Positions 10,743-23,819 are shown, counted from the first letter of the stretch. The stretch is DNA of 64,000 nt from Vicugna pacos (GCF_048564905.1 NC_133019.1:16720501-16784500), one strand, 5' to 3'. Made by a program: numbers and translations. The notes: generated from the sequence alone by a model not told the origin.

Positions 10743-12773
10743 GTGAGTTTCAGGGAAATGTATATTGGTTTTGTTCTGTTTCACTTTATAAATCGTTCAT
10801 AAAGCTTAAAGGCAGATTACAGAATACCTCCACCTAAGGTATTTTATCTGCACATTAGACCCGGTACAGATCATCTTATTAAAGGTTATGTATTGATTGC
10901 TTAGCTGTTGATCTTACAGGTATTTGCTGATTACATATTTGCAGTGTTAATTTGTGCGTCATTTTGTCTCTGTTGTCAATGAGAATCCAATTGCTATGAA
11001 GGAAATCTTTTCAAGTCATTGTGTTGGCTGAGCACAGAAGGATGGCCCCACAGCAGAATTAATAGAATGCCTGCTCTTCAACTATGAGGCCTGAATAAAG
11101 CTCGCTCAGTGTTTGGGGGAACATCAGGCAGTTGGCAATATGGGACAGTACATTTGTAATCCTGGCTTAGAACCTGTCCAAGTCAATTCCCTGTCAGAAC
11201 TAATCTTGAATGTCTTGGTATTTATGGCCCCAGAAGCCCCAGACTCTTTTTTTTTTTTAATGTGTGCTACCATTTGCAATTGGGAGAAAAAAAATAACAA
11301 GGTGGTAAGTTTTTTTATAACACATTTATGGAGATATCATTCACAAACCATATAATTTACCCATTTAAAGTGTTCAGTACAGTGGCTTTTAGGATATTCA
11401 CAGATCTGTGTAACCATCACTGCAGTCAATTTTAGAACAATTTCATCACCTCAAAAACCCTTTACCCTTTAGCTCCTTTCCCATATCTCCTCAGCCATAA
11501 GCAACAACTCATCTACTTTCTGTCTCTAGACTTGCCTATGCTGGGCATTTCATATAAATGAAATCATAAAATATGTGTGTCTTTTTGTGACTGGCTTTTT
11601 TCACTTAACATAGTGTTTCAAAGACTCATCCATGTTAGGATGATAGTTTCAAAAAGTAATTTTAATTATGAAAGTAATTGAACTTCAATGCAGATAATTT
11701 TTCTTCTACCACTTTGTAAATCAGTCCTATGATCCTTAACAAAACCTCCTAGCATTTTTGCCTAGCATATATCAAAATTTATTGTGGTTGTAACCTAAGT
11801 GTTTATATAACTTTATATCCCTTTTAATATAATAATATCATAATGTTCTCTATGTTGCCTATATATCTATACCCATCATTTTAACAGCAGTGTAATGTTC
11901 TGAGTTGGATATAATATATAACATTATATAACATGTAATATATTGAATTGGTTATATATAATGATTAGATACAATTTATGTTAGAGTTTAGGTTGCTCAC
12001 TTATTACAGTATTATAAATAACATAGGATAAATATCTTTGTTTAGGTATTTGGATTGTTTCCTTAGGAGAGATTCCAAAAAATTTGAAAGTTCAGACATA
12101 TTTATGGCACTTGATACATATTGCAAAATTGCTTTCCTAAAGTAGTTCTAATCTAGGAGGAAAAAAAGGAAAGAAAGAAATCTCACGGAAAGGTGTTCAA
12201 AGACTGCAGAATTCATGCAGGGGTATATGTTGTAATCATATTTATCTAGTTTGTGAAGTAGTTTAGCAGATAATTAACAGCAATTTCCTAATGTTCTATG
12301 AGAGAAATTCTTTTTTCTTCTTGTTTGGTCATGAGACATTTTGTTGATACTAAAAACTTTGATGAAAACTTGTCAATAAGGAAAGTGAAGGTTAATATTA
12401 GTTATGTCAAAATAGATTGAGAAACTATAATATCAAAAAACTACCAAAAAGCCATTTCTGTTTAAATATTTGAAAAAATAAATTATTAAGACTTTAAGCA
12501 CTAGAGAAATATTCAAATAATTTTTCTATGAAGCTAGTGAGATTTTATTCTTGGCAATCCCTCTGGCTTGGCTGATCTGTGGACAGTTTAGCCGAGCTTG
12601 CTTTAATCTGGAATTTGGAGTGGGTACCTCACTAAGTATTTGCAAATTCTCGGACCCTTGATAGAGCCTCTTTTGCTGCTTCCTCCACTCTTAGTGTTCC
12701 TATGATGTCTTATGATTGTGTGTATTCTGCAAGGTGTATCTTCTCTTTTCAATACAGTTTTCTTTCCTTCTAG
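10743..12773 (+). other. ALG9: ALG9 intron (2.0 kb)
   Basis: Donor GTGAGT at 10743, acceptor TTCTAG ending at 12773. The centre (about 11305-12160) is an old minus-strand L1 fragment, partly filled by an AT-rich run near 11918-11965. The remainder has nothing I can identify. Confidence 0.8.
11305..12160 (-). repeat. Old L1 (L1M-type) 3' fragment
   Basis: In antisense the text follows the familiar old-L1 3' region: 'atcattcacaaaccatataa', then '..aaccatcactgcagtcaa', 'catttcatataaatgaaatc', and later the 'aggataaatatctttgt' and 'tttccttaggagagattcc' segments. The middle is expanded by AT-rich sequence. Highly diverged, so an ancient insertion. The subfamily is not resolved. Confidence 0.65.
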
Positions 12774-12903
12774 AAATGCTACCACTTCGTGTTTCAGCGG
12801 TACCGCCTGGAGCATTACACTGTGACATCCAACTGGCTGGCGCTAGGAACACTTTTCCTGTTTGGGCTCTTATCTTTTTCCCGCTCTGTGGCACTGTTCA
12901 GAG
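12774..12903 (+). CDS. ALG9: ALG9 coding exon C (about residues 392-434)
   Basis: 130 bp exon starting in frame after TTCTAG and ending with one base of a glycine codon before donor GTAGGT at 12904-12909. It encodes KCYHFVFQRYRLEHYTVTSN, then a hydrophobic helix (NWLALGTLFLFGLLSFSRSV) and ALFR. The helix is the last predicted membrane segment before the lumenal C-terminal domain. Leucine replaces the valine I recall in human GTVFLFG. Matches human ALG9 otherwise. Confidence 0.97.
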
Positions 12904-13467
12904 GTAGGTGTCTTAAGTTACACTTATAAGGCACTTCATCTTGGGTTTTGCTTGATATGTGATTGTTTAATACAATTCAGCTTAAGCTGAGGGGTGGTGG
13001 GGAGGACTTTTCCATAGGGAGAACCTGTGGGCTTCATATTATTACTTAGGATTGACGAGATGATTGAGAATTCCTTTTAGTGTGATTAACTATAACTTTT
13101 TTCTCTATTCTTACTGATTTTTCTTCCTTTTAAAAGGATGCTTTTTCCTTTCTAAGGATGAACTATTAAGGAAGCCTTAAACTTGGGGTGCTAATTTGGG
13201 GTTCAAGTCTCATGATTATATTCTTCCTTATAATCATTATTTGGATCCAGAATATTAAAATGTGCTCAAAGAGCATGAAAATTAAAAGGTGGCAGGGTGT
13301 AGAAGGGCAAGAAAGCAAATGATTTTTGGCAAAAATAGGGCTTCTGCTATAACCATCTTCGTAACTGCAGAGACATTTTACACAGTAGAAGGACATTAAC
13401 TTGCATTATAATTAAATGTCAGAATCTTGTTTCATCTTTGGCTTTCACAAACTTTTCTCCCCTCCAG
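12904..13467 (+). other. ALG9: ALG9 short intron (564 bp)
   Basis: Donor GTAGGT at 12904, acceptor CTCCAG ending at 13467. No repeat or other feature recognised. Confidence 0.9.
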
Positions 13468-13615
13468 GGTATCATGGGCCCCTTGATCTGTATCCAGAAT
13501 TTTACCGAATTGCCACAGACCCAACCATCCACACTGTCCCAGAAGGCCGACCTGTTAATGTTTGTGTAGGAAAAGAGTGGTACCGATTTCCCAGCAGCTT
13601 CCTTCTGCCCGATAA
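13468..13615 (+). CDS. ALG9: ALG9 coding exon D (about residues 435-483)
   Basis: 148 bp exon. Its first two bases complete a glycine codon and its last two (AA) begin an asparagine codon before donor GTAAGT at 13616-13621. It encodes GYHGPLDLYPEFYRIATDP, then IHTVPEGRPVNVCVGKEW and YRFPSSFLLPD. This starts the soluble, lumenal C-terminal domain. It appears identical to recalled human ALG9 over the whole exon. Confidence 0.98.
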
Positions 13616-14774
13616 GTAAGTTGCCCTTTAATTCTCAAAGTTTTAAATCAGAAAGTAAAAATAGCAATTCTATGGCAGTGTCTTCTTAATTTTTCTTTAC
13701 TTTAGATTTTTCACAAGTTTTTGAATAATTCACCATCTCAGAGAGCTGTGGGAACTGCGCTGTGCACCCACGGCCGGCATTTGCTAGACTGAGCGCTGTG
13801 TCTGGCAGTGCACCCTGCACCGTCCTTAGCCGCAGGCGTCTGGAGACTCCTGAAAACACCTCGGCCCTGGGCTTCTGTTAGTGGCTCTCCTTGAGGATTC
13901 ATATTCACATTTTTATAATGAACTGATATTAGTCAACTTCTTAAAGTGGTTTAGAAACTCTAGGTAGAAGAGTATTTTTAGAGAAGAGATGTTTGTCATC
14001 CAGCAACAGTGAAGGTTCTCTGCCAATGTAGGGACTCTGGGGAAGCTGTGGTCAAGACAGCCGTTCCTCTGTCCCTCATACTGTCTGTTGTTGGATGTAG
14101 CAGCACAGGCTCTGAAGCTCCTTTGCATTTGCTGCTTTCGGGCAGAGAAGAGTCCTATTTAGTGAAGAGAGAAGTCACGTTCAGATGAGTCACGTTGCTC
14201 CATTTGGGGACCGGCTTCAGCAGTTTAGCTGGTGATAGTATCTTTTGCTTGATAAAGATCCTGTATCAGTCATTAATGATTAATTAAAACTTGTTTTTTA
14301 AGTGTTAACTTTAGCCTTTGCCTTTTACATTTGAAGTAAGTTTCATAACTAAAGATACTTTTGAGGATTACTCGGGAGCGAAGGTCTCCCACAGTGAGTT
14401 CTTACATTTTACTCTTCTCTCTATACACCTGATGAGTTTGCTTTAATTTTAATGAGACCCTCTGATCACGTGGTAATTGGCAGTAAACGTTGAATTTCTC
14501 CGGTGGTTTGATGGTATGAACACTATTGCAGATTTCACTGCTGAGAGTTGGTGACACGGGTTGAGAGTCGTCTAGTTGAAAATGTCTCAGCGATTTTGGA
14601 CCGAATTGTGACCTCTGTCTCTGTGCTCCCTGGTTGAGGTTTTAGCAGAAATGCTTTTCCCCAAGTGAAATGTTTTCCACAGAAACAAATTTTTTTTGCT
14701 TCTGTATTTCAAGTACGTTTAGCAACACGAGCCCCCTGTGTTTTCCTTATTCTCCTTATTTGTGTTTCTGACAG
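13616..14774 (+). other. ALG9: ALG9 intron (1.2 kb) with a small CpG-richer patch
   Basis: Donor GTAAGT at 13616, acceptor GACAG ending at 14774. About 13745-13870 is noticeably richer in G+C and CpG than its surroundings. No repeat family recognised in the rest. Confidence 0.85.
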
Positions 14775-14904
14775 TTGGCAGCTTCAGTTCATTCCATCAG
14801 AGTTCAGAGGCCAGTTACCAAAACCTTTTGCGGAGGGACCACTGGCCACCCGGATTGTTCCTACTGACATGAATGACCAGAACCTAGAGGAACCATCCAG
14901 ATAT
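14775..14904 (+). CDS. ALG9: ALG9 coding exon E (about residues 484-527)
   Basis: 130 bp exon. Its first base completes an asparagine codon and it ends on a codon boundary (TAT, Tyr) before donor GTAAGG at 14905-14910. It encodes NWQLQFIPSEFRGQLPKPF, AEGPLATRIVPTDMNDQNL and EEPSRY. Part of the lumenal domain. Appears identical to recalled human ALG9. It is followed by the largest intron of the window. Confidence 0.98.
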
Positions 14905-16099
14905 GTAAGGGCAATATTCTCTTTATTTACTACTCTGAAAAGACTTCTACCCTTAAAATCTGTTGGCATTCATATCACAGCATTGATGAGATGGGCATTT
15001 TTTAGAAAGTGATTTTTTTTCAGGGTGAGGGATATAGCAGCTTTTGTTGAGAAAGAATGAACAGTATCATTTCTATTTTCAAATGACCGCCTTTGTTTTC
15101 TATATAAAATACATAATTAAATATGTTTTGTAAGCTGGGCTAGAAATTTTCTTATGTTTAATTTGAATCATCATTTTGAAACACATTCTGAAACTCTTAT
15201 CACTCCTTGGTCCATTAAAATACTTGGTGTGGAACTTTCAAGTTATCAGTAGACCTTTGACCTATTGGTATATTCTGGTTTGAGCGAATGGACCTTCAGT
15301 GAAGGCTGTTCTCATAGTGAATCCCTGAAGCAGTCTGTGTCAGGGCTGTGCTCTTCTGCCCACTCATCTTTACGCACCCTGAGACCCCACGTGGGTTTTA
15401 TTTCAGTTCCTTAGAAGGATGACACTTTCGCCATTTGACACCTGTAAAATCTTTGATTGTGGAAAAAAGTGAAAGCAATAAACAGAATGTTCCTTTTCCC
15501 AGAGACAGTAAAGGATTATTTTATATAATTATTAGAAAGCACATTTTTTGGCAACCTGTCTGTTAAAGAAACATTTAACAGTTTAAATGTCAAATACATT
15601 TTGTTCAGATTTTCTTATGTCATATTTCACTTAAAATGTGAAATACTGGGACTTCCAGTTGTCTTCCTAAGCAAACCTACAGCCACGTCTGGCCTTTTGT
15701 CTCCCAGACTAGGGCAGGTCAGATTTCTATGAAGACCCCTCAAGGTTATGAGTGAGATTCATACTGTGTGTGCTTTAGCTTATGAGCTATGTATGTAGTC
15801 GTGAAATACATATTTGGCTTGGCCCCTAGACAAGGTAAGAGATGTGTTCCCCTAAGTGGCTTATATTGGAGCTTCCTTCTGATTCCTGTAACTATGAAAA
15901 TACCCCTGGGCAGGATAAGCTGTTGCTGGTCATTTTCATTTTAGCTGCACGTAGCTCCCGAGAGCAGGCTTTGCTGTACAGGGGACCACCTTGGGGACAC
16001 TAGATAGTCAAAAGGGTAGGACAATATGCTATGATGGGGCAAGATATAAATTCAGAGTGATGTTGTCACGGCTGTTTTGGGAAGAGCAAGTCTAGGGTG

Positions 16100-16320
16100 G
16101 TTAAAAAAAGCATGGACTTTGGAGACAAGTAGACCTGGGTCCTCATCCCAACTCTGTTGGTGACCTTGGGCAAATTACTTAACACCTCTCTGTAACTAAT
16201 TTCAGTTTCTATCTATGAAGTAAGAATAATGGTACCTACTTTGGAAGAAATAATATGAGATTGGATGTTATATCTCTCTGTCGTATTTAGCATAGTGTCT
16301 GGTACATAGATTTTCTCACA
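16100..16320 (+). repeat. MIR SINE
   Basis: Contains 'gcatggactttggagacaag', 'tagacctgggtcctcatccc' and 'gaccttgggcaaattactta', the conserved MIR core, in sense orientation. Confidence 0.85.
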
Positions 16321-16439
16321 AATATTCTTAATTTGATAATGGTGTTTTTGATAGATTAGAGGTAAAGGAACCCCTAAGAGGATTTATAATCTGCCCAAAT
16401 CTCTCTCTCCTTCGTTAATTTTATTGTTCCCCAACCTAA

Positions 16440-16800
16440 TTTTTATTACAGTCCTTCCAGACTCATTGTTGCTCTTTCTGTCCCTGTGACTTTGCTTATC
16501 TTGGTGACTGTGCCTGGACTTCCCTTGTCTACCTTCTTATACTGTCAAAACTCTTCCCCTAGGAAGTCTCTCCCAACTATTTAAGTCCATAGTGAGCAGT
16601 TCTTCTCTAAATGCCTTACATGTTTATCTGCATAGCTCCTTTAGCCATCTAATTCTGTTCTCTTATGTGATTTAAATGTTTCTGATATGGATGTCATATT
16701 TTCCCCTGTGAGATTGTGAGTGCTACGGGGAGAATGCCTGCCCCTTATTTCTTTTGTATTCACCAGGGCGTTCAGGGTAGTGCTGCATATCTAGTCGTTA
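16440..16800 (+). repeat. L2 LINE 3' fragment
   Basis: Follows the L2 3' layout ('tacctt..actgtcaaaact', later 'gtgagattgtgagtgctacg'). Diverged. Confidence 0.55.
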
Positions 16801-16879
16801 GCTTGTATGTGCCTCCTGACTTGAGAGATGAATAGTCATCATTGTTGGGACAGTGGTGTTGAGAGAAAGCTGGCTATAA

Positions 16880-17700
16880 AATCCACATGAAAAGATGGTC
16901 AGCATCAGTAATTATTAGAATGGCTGTCATCAAAAGGTCTACAAATAATGAATACTGGAGAGGGTGAAGAGAAAAGGGAACCCTTGTATGCTATCGGTGG
17001 AAATGTAAATTGGTGCAACCACTATAGAAACAGTTTGGAGAGTCCTTAAAAAACTAAAAATAGAGCTACCTTTTGACCCAGTAGTGCCACTCCTGGGTAT
17101 ATATGCTGGAAAAACAAAAACACTAATTCAAAAAGATACAGACACCACAGTGTTCATAGCAGCGCTATTTACAATAACCAGGATGTGGAAGCGACCCAAG
17201 TGCCAATCAACAGACATATTTGGCTTAAGAAGATGTGTATAACACACACACACACACACACACAATGGACTATTAATGAGTCATGAAAAAGATGAAATAT
17301 TGCCATTTGCAGCAACATGGGTAGACCTAGAGAATATTATGCTTATTAGTAAAGTAAGACAGCTAAAGACAAGTACTGTATAATATTACTTATATGTGGA
17401 ATCTAAAAAATAATACAAATAAATCTGTGTACAAACAGAAATAGACTCATAGACATAGAAAATAAACTATGGTTACCAAAGGGGAGGGGTGGGGAAGGAC
17501 AAATTAGGAATATGGGATTAGCAGATACAAACTAGTGTACATAAAATAAGCAAGAAGGACTTGATGTATAGCACAGGGAATTATACGTAATATCTTGTAA
17601 CAGTGTGTAATGTAATATAATCTACAAAAAGAAAATAATCTCTATGCTATACACTTGAAACTAATACAATATTATAAATCAACTACAACTGAAAAAAAAA
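16880..17700 (+). mobile_element. L1 LINE 3' end, sense orientation (5'-truncated)
   Basis: Starts in the ORF2 end region ('aatggctgtcatcaaaaggt'), passes 'gccatttgcagcaacatggg' and 'ttatatgtggaatctaaaaa', and ends with 'ataaatcaactacaactg' and a run of A at 17692-17700. The only clearly sense-orientated L1 3' end in the window. A (CA)n run lies within it at 17242-17264. Confidence 0.9.
17242..17264 (+). repeat. (CA)n microsatellite
   Basis: Eleven or so uninterrupted CA units inside the L1 3' end. Confidence 0.95.
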
Positions 17701-19179
17701 CTACAGTGGCCTATTGTACATTTCTTAGGCTTCAGTTTCTGGTTGTCTCCGGTTAGATAATATTTCCATATTCTCTGCTACCAGACATTGTTAAATTTAA
17801 GTGGCTATATTAGCTTTACCCAAAAGGTGCAGATTTTCCAGAGTATCTGTAGGAGTCATCAGAATGCTGGCTGGTAAAAGGAGGGACAGATAAGTCTGAT
17901 GTGTGGTCTGAGTGTGTAATCTCATTGTGCTCGTACACCTTTCTGTGGTCGAGAGTTTTTCTGCAGAGTTCTCTCTGAATTTTCCTGCGTGGTGGGGGAA
18001 GTGCCCTTCAGATCCAGCCCACTCACCCTTGACCCTTTGGAAAGGAGGAGAGTCATTTGATGGCTCACTGTGAATTTTGCGTGAACTATGATCAGGGATT
18101 AGTTTCTTTCAGTTACCTGTTTACAAAGATACTTGTTTTCATTTGATGATGAAAGTAAAAAACATTTATTGTATAAAATAATGAAAGCTATCAATGAGAA
18201 AAAAATCATCTACAATCTCATTATCCCAATATTAAACCACTGTTAAAATTTTAATGTTTTTTTTTTCACTTTTTTCTCTTGCATCCATAGGTGCATGTTT
18301 ATGTAAGCAAAAATCTCAAATATTTTTAAAAATAGTGTTGTAGTTCTTTAAGAAATAGTGCCAGCATCAAGACTGGTGGCCAAATAGCTTTGCCCAACAT
18401 ATAACAGCACAAGCTGTACTACATTTAGGTTTGCTACTTCTGGTATCATTCCTGGGTTTTAAGTACCAGTTCATTCAAAAAGGCAAAATAGTCATATTCT
18501 CTGTCTTTCTTGAACATGCTGAATAGCAGCATTATTTTTATTTGCCTCTTGGTTCTGAGTGTCAGATTTTAGCTAACCCTTGGCTTCAGTGCTTAGTGAT
18601 TGGGTCTGTCTCCTGTTTCTAGTCTGAATGTAAACTAAGAAACGTTCATGACCTCCTGTATTTCACTATCATCTTTTACCTCTGAGTTTATCAAGCATTA
18701 GGAGCAAGTGTTTGTGAAGGTGCTGTGACTTCTGCTGCATTGTTGTAACTTCACTGCAGCATTAATATTTTTTCACTGCATATTTTTGCATGATAGGTAC
18801 TGAGTAGCTGTTGAGTAGCCCATTATTGAACAGGTGGCATTTTTACAGTGGTACCTGCCAAGATTTTCTGCCAGAATCAAGGTGTGAATTTAGAAGATAG
18901 ACTCAGTGTCTCTTCTTTATTTCTTGACAGATCCAAATTTTAATTCACTATTTCAAGGTGAATGATAGCCTTCTGGCTTCAAATCTGGTATCTGATTAGG
19001 GAGCTACCTAGTCAGTGGGATAGAGTTTGGAGTTAAAAACACGTGTTCAGGAGGGAGCCTGCAGTTAGACTTTTCTCTGACTTCGACTTAATGCTAAAGC
19101 AGATTTTCAGGAAGCTTGTCCATCTGTTATCTTTGAAAAAATAAAACTGATCATTGAATATTTCTCCCCAATAGTAATA

Positions 19180-19710
19180 CAGTCAGCTCCACTATAACAT
19201 GATATAAAATTGCTAAAAATGCATGGAAAATCACAAGGCTTATGGGGAAAATGAGATTAAGGGCGCAATACTCACGAACTTTGTCAGTGACACAGAAAAA
19301 AGATAGGAACCTAATAAAAACAGTAGCATAATTTTATATATGTTAAATAGCTAAAAACGCATAAATGCTACAAATGTATGGCACTTTACCTTGAAAAAGA
19401 TCTCAAGTTTGCTTCTGGAAATGGCACTGGTAGGGCTGCAGCTTGCGAAGTAATACCAAGTATGGATGGTGTGGCTCATAACACAGCGAACTGAAGAAGC
19501 TGGGAGGTATTTCAGTGCGGGCTTGAATGCGCTTTGTATACCCCAGGCTGATGCGTTTAACTGGGTAAAGTTTTCTGGATTCACCTAGTTTTTCTTGTGA
19601 ACGCATAAGCAAATGTAAAAATTGAATTATGCTCAAATTGTTCCCTAATATATCAGTTGTGTTGGAACGAATTTGCATTTTCAAAGCCTATCTTGCAACA
19701 GAACTGGCTG
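19180..19710 (+). mobile_element. TA-flanked DNA transposon remnant (Tc1/mariner-like)
   Basis: 531 bp segment bounded by TA at 19178-19179 and 19711-19712. The left end CAGTCAGCTCCACT and the reverse complement of the right end CAGCCAGTTCTGTT match at about 10 of 14 positions, consistent with decayed terminal inverted repeats. The interior has short antisense frames only. I recognise no transposase domain. Confidence 0.45.
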
Positions 19711-19769
19711 TATATTCTTGTTTTTCTTTATCCCTGCTTTTACCACTTACCAGGGGAATGAATTATGGA

Positions 19770-19920
19770 TTTGGAAGGGAACTTGAGATATAAAAGTCTA
19801 TGATCTCTCCATTTTATGAGTGAAAAAACTGAGGCTCAGAGAGGTTGTAACTTGACAAAGATTTGTCCTAGGATGAGAAGCTTGGCTTTAGGATTCCCCA
19901 GTATTCGTTCCACACATGTT
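19770..19920 (-). repeat. MIR SINE (antisense)
   Basis: Contains 'ccattttatgagtgaaaaaa' and 'ctgaggctcagagaggttgt', the antisense MIR core. Confidence 0.75.
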
Positions 19921-20699
19921 TATACCATGTGGTGTATCACTTGAAGACATGTTTTCATGGAATGGTTAACTGTTCTTTCATGTAACAGGGCTAAATAGAC
20001 ATTAATTGGCTAAATATTACTTTTTTAGGAAGTTACTCTCCGTTTCTGGAGCTCTGTTAGCGTGTATGCCAGGTACTTTATGTAGTAATTGTTGTATTTA
20101 CCAATCAACAGAAATTATCGGGGTCCACTCCTTTTCTTTTTCTTTTTCTCTCTCTTTTAATCCTTTCTCCTAACCCTTATTGGAAATCCTTATTCAAGGA
20201 GAAAATTAATTACCCTCTAGATATCCCTACTAATTGTTATTAGCCCTAAGAAGCAAAGCAAGCAGATTCAAATTGCTGTATATTATGTGCAGTTCGAATA
20301 AGATTAGAATCCACTCATAATTTAAGTTAAGACTGTTCAGAATGCTTCTTTCAAATTAATTCCCTGGTATACATTGTGTTGGCATTTGGAAATGATGTTT
20401 TCATGATCTTTAGTAATTGAATGGCCAAAAATTTTTACCTGTAAGTTTAAGTTTTTACACTACAGTAAATTTTTACTTAGGAATTTAAAGATTCAGTCAA
20501 CAAATATGTATTTAGCAAGGCTTTATGGGAGACAGTAAAACTGTAAGACAGTGTGTGCCTCTGGGTGACAACTCCTTTTTAAAATTTAATTTAAGTATGT
20601 ATAAAAGAAGGAAAGAAAAGCCAGAAAAATATCTGAAATCTTTCGCTATCGAATGTTTCCTCCTAGGCCCCAGGGTTCCTCATAAGATAATATTAATGC

Positions 20700-20860
20700 C
20701 TGGCAGAATGATGTAGTGGTGAGAGCGCTGGGCTGAGAGTTAAGAGAGCCTGTGATTCTTTTCTGGGATTGAATGAAGTGTGTTTTCTTCTTACATGACT
20801 TTGTGAGTTTCTAAGACCCTTGAAATAGCTTTGCATCTCTCCAGTTTGCTGTAACTGCAC
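20700..20860 (+). repeat. MIR SINE, diverged
   Basis: The tRNA-like head 'gatgtagtggtgagagcgct' followed by a MIR-like body ('catgactttgtgagtttcta'). Confidence 0.55.
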
Positions 20861-23059
20861 CTGGAATCTGGTTCCAGTGTTAAGATTTCACTTCATCCCC
20901 ATTACCTGTTCTCTAATCACATATGTCATGGTGGCAAGTCTGACCTTGAGACATGGTTCCTGAGCCCTGGGGCCTGATGGCCAGAGATAGAAGTCTGTCT
21001 GCTGCTTCTGCCTGACAGAGACGCATCTCTGTGTCGTGCTACCTGAGTGTGACGCTGACATTTGAGAGCTGAGAAGATGGAGCTGCAGACTCCATCCCTG
21101 GCAGGATCTCTGTAACAGCTGATGGGGAAAAGCTGTGAGAATATTTATTATTGCCCAGCTCCCCTTGGCCCACTCCTCACCCAGCAAAATGCACACCTTG
21201 TATTATCGATGCCTTGACCTCTGTCTCAGGCCTTTTCTGTTCTTTGAGAGTATGTATTTTTGTTTATATCGGAGGTGGTATTGAATTGTCATCTTTAACA
21301 TGTAACATCCTTACATCTTACTGATAAGGTGTAAACAATGGAACATTGATTATCAGTAAATTTGTTTGTATTCCCCCACCACTACTTTTTTTTTTTTTTG
21401 GTTTAGAGGTACTGATTTTTTCTACTCCAAAGCTTCTAGTGGGTTGTTAGAAACTGAAAGAAGTCACATTTCTTTCCAAATGAGTCTTAAATGCTTGTAT
21501 TTGACAAAATTTTAAACTAAGGGATATTTTTAGCTTCGACAGCTGGTTGATATGTAGCCTGTGACTAATGAAATGAAACACATTTTTGTTTCACGATCAT
21601 GTGTTAATGTCACCCTACAATTTTGTTATTTTTGATGCAAGAAAGAATGATTAAATCTGAAGAAACAAAAAAATGAGCTTTTTGGTTACACTTGAATGCA
21701 AATTTAAATCCAGCTTTTTGATTTTTGAATTGTAGATGATGTATGTGGTTATGGAGTGTGGTCTCAGAGTTTGCACTGAGCTATTGACGAAATTGAGAGA
21801 AGAAGCTCTTCTTTCTGATTCTGACTCTTAGATCTAAGATGCGGGAGTCACTGGGTGTTACCAGGGATTCAAACTGAGAAATCTCAAACTAAAAATAGTC
21901 ACAGTACAACAGTATATATAGCATGATCCAGATTTTGTGAACAAAAATCTGCATCTGCAAATAAAAAAGCCTGGGACACATAAACTAACAGGTTAATGTT
22001 GATTTTCGTGTATGGTAGGATTATAGGTGATTTTTTTTAAATGCATTTAAAATATATTTTTATAATAAATTATATTTTACTTCCATAATTTAAAAAAAAC
22101 TACCATAATAGGGGCTATAGATATCAAATCTTTGAAACTACCAAGAAGATCTCTGGTAGGCTTTACAAACAGTGCACAGCATGTGGCCAGCCGACCTGGG
22201 GTTTCTTTGTCTTTGTGCAAAAGAACTTTCAACTCAAAATTGGGAGATAGTTTTTGGGTTTTTGGGTTTTTTTTTTTTTTTTTTTAGATTTTCTGTTAAG
22301 TAATTTTTGCCTCTTAGCCTTCTGGCCTCTTAGTTAAGTCATTTCAGTCATTAGATCTAAGACCGTTTTTGCTGCTCTTTCTGCAAACTAGGATCTAGGT
22401 CGCCTCAAAGAAATAAATGTAGTTACCTATTACAAGTTATGAGGAAATTTTTTTTTCAAAACGTGTAACTGAAAAAGGATGCTGCTGTGGCAAAGAAACT
22501 ATGAAGTAATAAGTTAAACTCTTCCAGGCAGGAGAGGAGTTAAAGAATTAAATAAAAATTGAAGTAAAATAATTTGCCTATTGTTGAGGTTAGGACGAAA
22601 GGCCTTATCCATCCAGTAAGTGTGCCACAGACCACCTACTGGTGGGCGCATCCCCAGCCGTCCGAGATCACTGGCTTAAAAAGACAATGAATGGCCTGTA
22701 AATCTGATCAGTATGGTGACATTAATCTACAATCTTTCCGCATGTTTTTATTCTTAATTATTTTTAAATGTTTCTCATTTTGTTCCCTCGTTGGCTTTTT
22801 TATCCACCCATTCATTTAACTTTTTATTCTAGATTATGTGCTGAAAGTAGGAAGGTGGCAAAAAGCATAGTCTCCTGTCATTTAAAAAGGCCATAACAAG
22901 AAAAAAAAAACATAATGGGTGGGGGAGAAAAGGAATTGGGAAAACAATGTAAGAAACAGAAAAAAATTTTAAACTTCTACAGTCAGTGTTCCCTGATAGG
23001 TTAAAAGGAACGTTTGGGGACCATAAAACAAAAGCATGCTTTGAAGAACAATCAAAATA

Positions 23060-23640
23060 AAAGCTCCTGAAAATTAAAAATAAGATAATAGAGATTTTAG
23101 AAATCAATAGCATGATCAGAGGATAAAGTTGAAGAGATCTTCCGTACAGTCACAATACAAAAAGAAAACAAAAAACCAAAAACGTAGAAAATAGGACAAG
23201 GGGAAAAGATCAGAGGATCCAGCACGTAGCTAATAGTAGGTCCAGAAAGAGAGAACAAATGAAGCAGAGAAAAGAAAATCGCCGAAGTGACATGAGGAAA
23301 TTCCCTGGAACTAAAGGGCATCACTTTGCAGACTGAAGGAGCCCACACAGTGCACCTCAAATGATGAGTGAGAAGTGCTTCATACCAAGGTGTATCGAGT
23401 ACCAAAGAAGTCAGTGTGTATTGTATTATTTGATAATTGAAAAATCAAAGGTACCAGAAGAAAACTTTGGAAGGATTGTGAGTAGTTGCCTCTGGGAAAT
23501 GAGACCCGGGAAAAAGGGGGCACTGCTGTTTCTCAGAATAAGCTTCCTTTACTATGTAAATTCTGAACTATGCACGTATATTATTTTGATAGACCTAAAG
23601 GTGAATAGAAAAAGACATAAATCTTCCCATCAGAATCTGA
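23060..23640 (+). repeat. Ancient L1/HAL1-like fragment
   Basis: Contains 'aaattccctggaactaaagg', 'tttgcagactgaaggagccc' and 'acaccaaggtgtatc'-like text that follows an old L1/HAL1 ORF1 region in order. Heavily diverged. Confidence 0.55.
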
Positions 23641-23819
23641 TAGGAGAGACGGTTCTAAAGTATTATTCATTCAAAGGCTTCGAGTATGAAAGAACATTGA
23701 GTGTTTAGGGGAAAATAAATGGTTTGAGGTTTTTAGGTTTTAGGTAACTGGGCAGAGCACTTTTAGTTCTTTTACTTCTCTGTTTCATTTATTCCCATAT
23801 ATTTATGTATGTGACTGTG

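Noticed and set aside
12716-12907. 63-codon plus-strand frame over exon C
   Set aside because: It is in the wrong frame relative to the ALG9 reading, which spans 12774-12903 with matching phases on both sides.
20700-20760. Possible tRNA gene (gtagtggtgagagcgctggg)
   Set aside because: No acceptor-stem pairing or B box at the right distance; the downstream text follows MIR, whose head is tRNA-derived.
22630-22660. Second CTCF-like site (ctactggtgggcgc)
   Set aside because: At least three mismatches to the core consensus at important positions.
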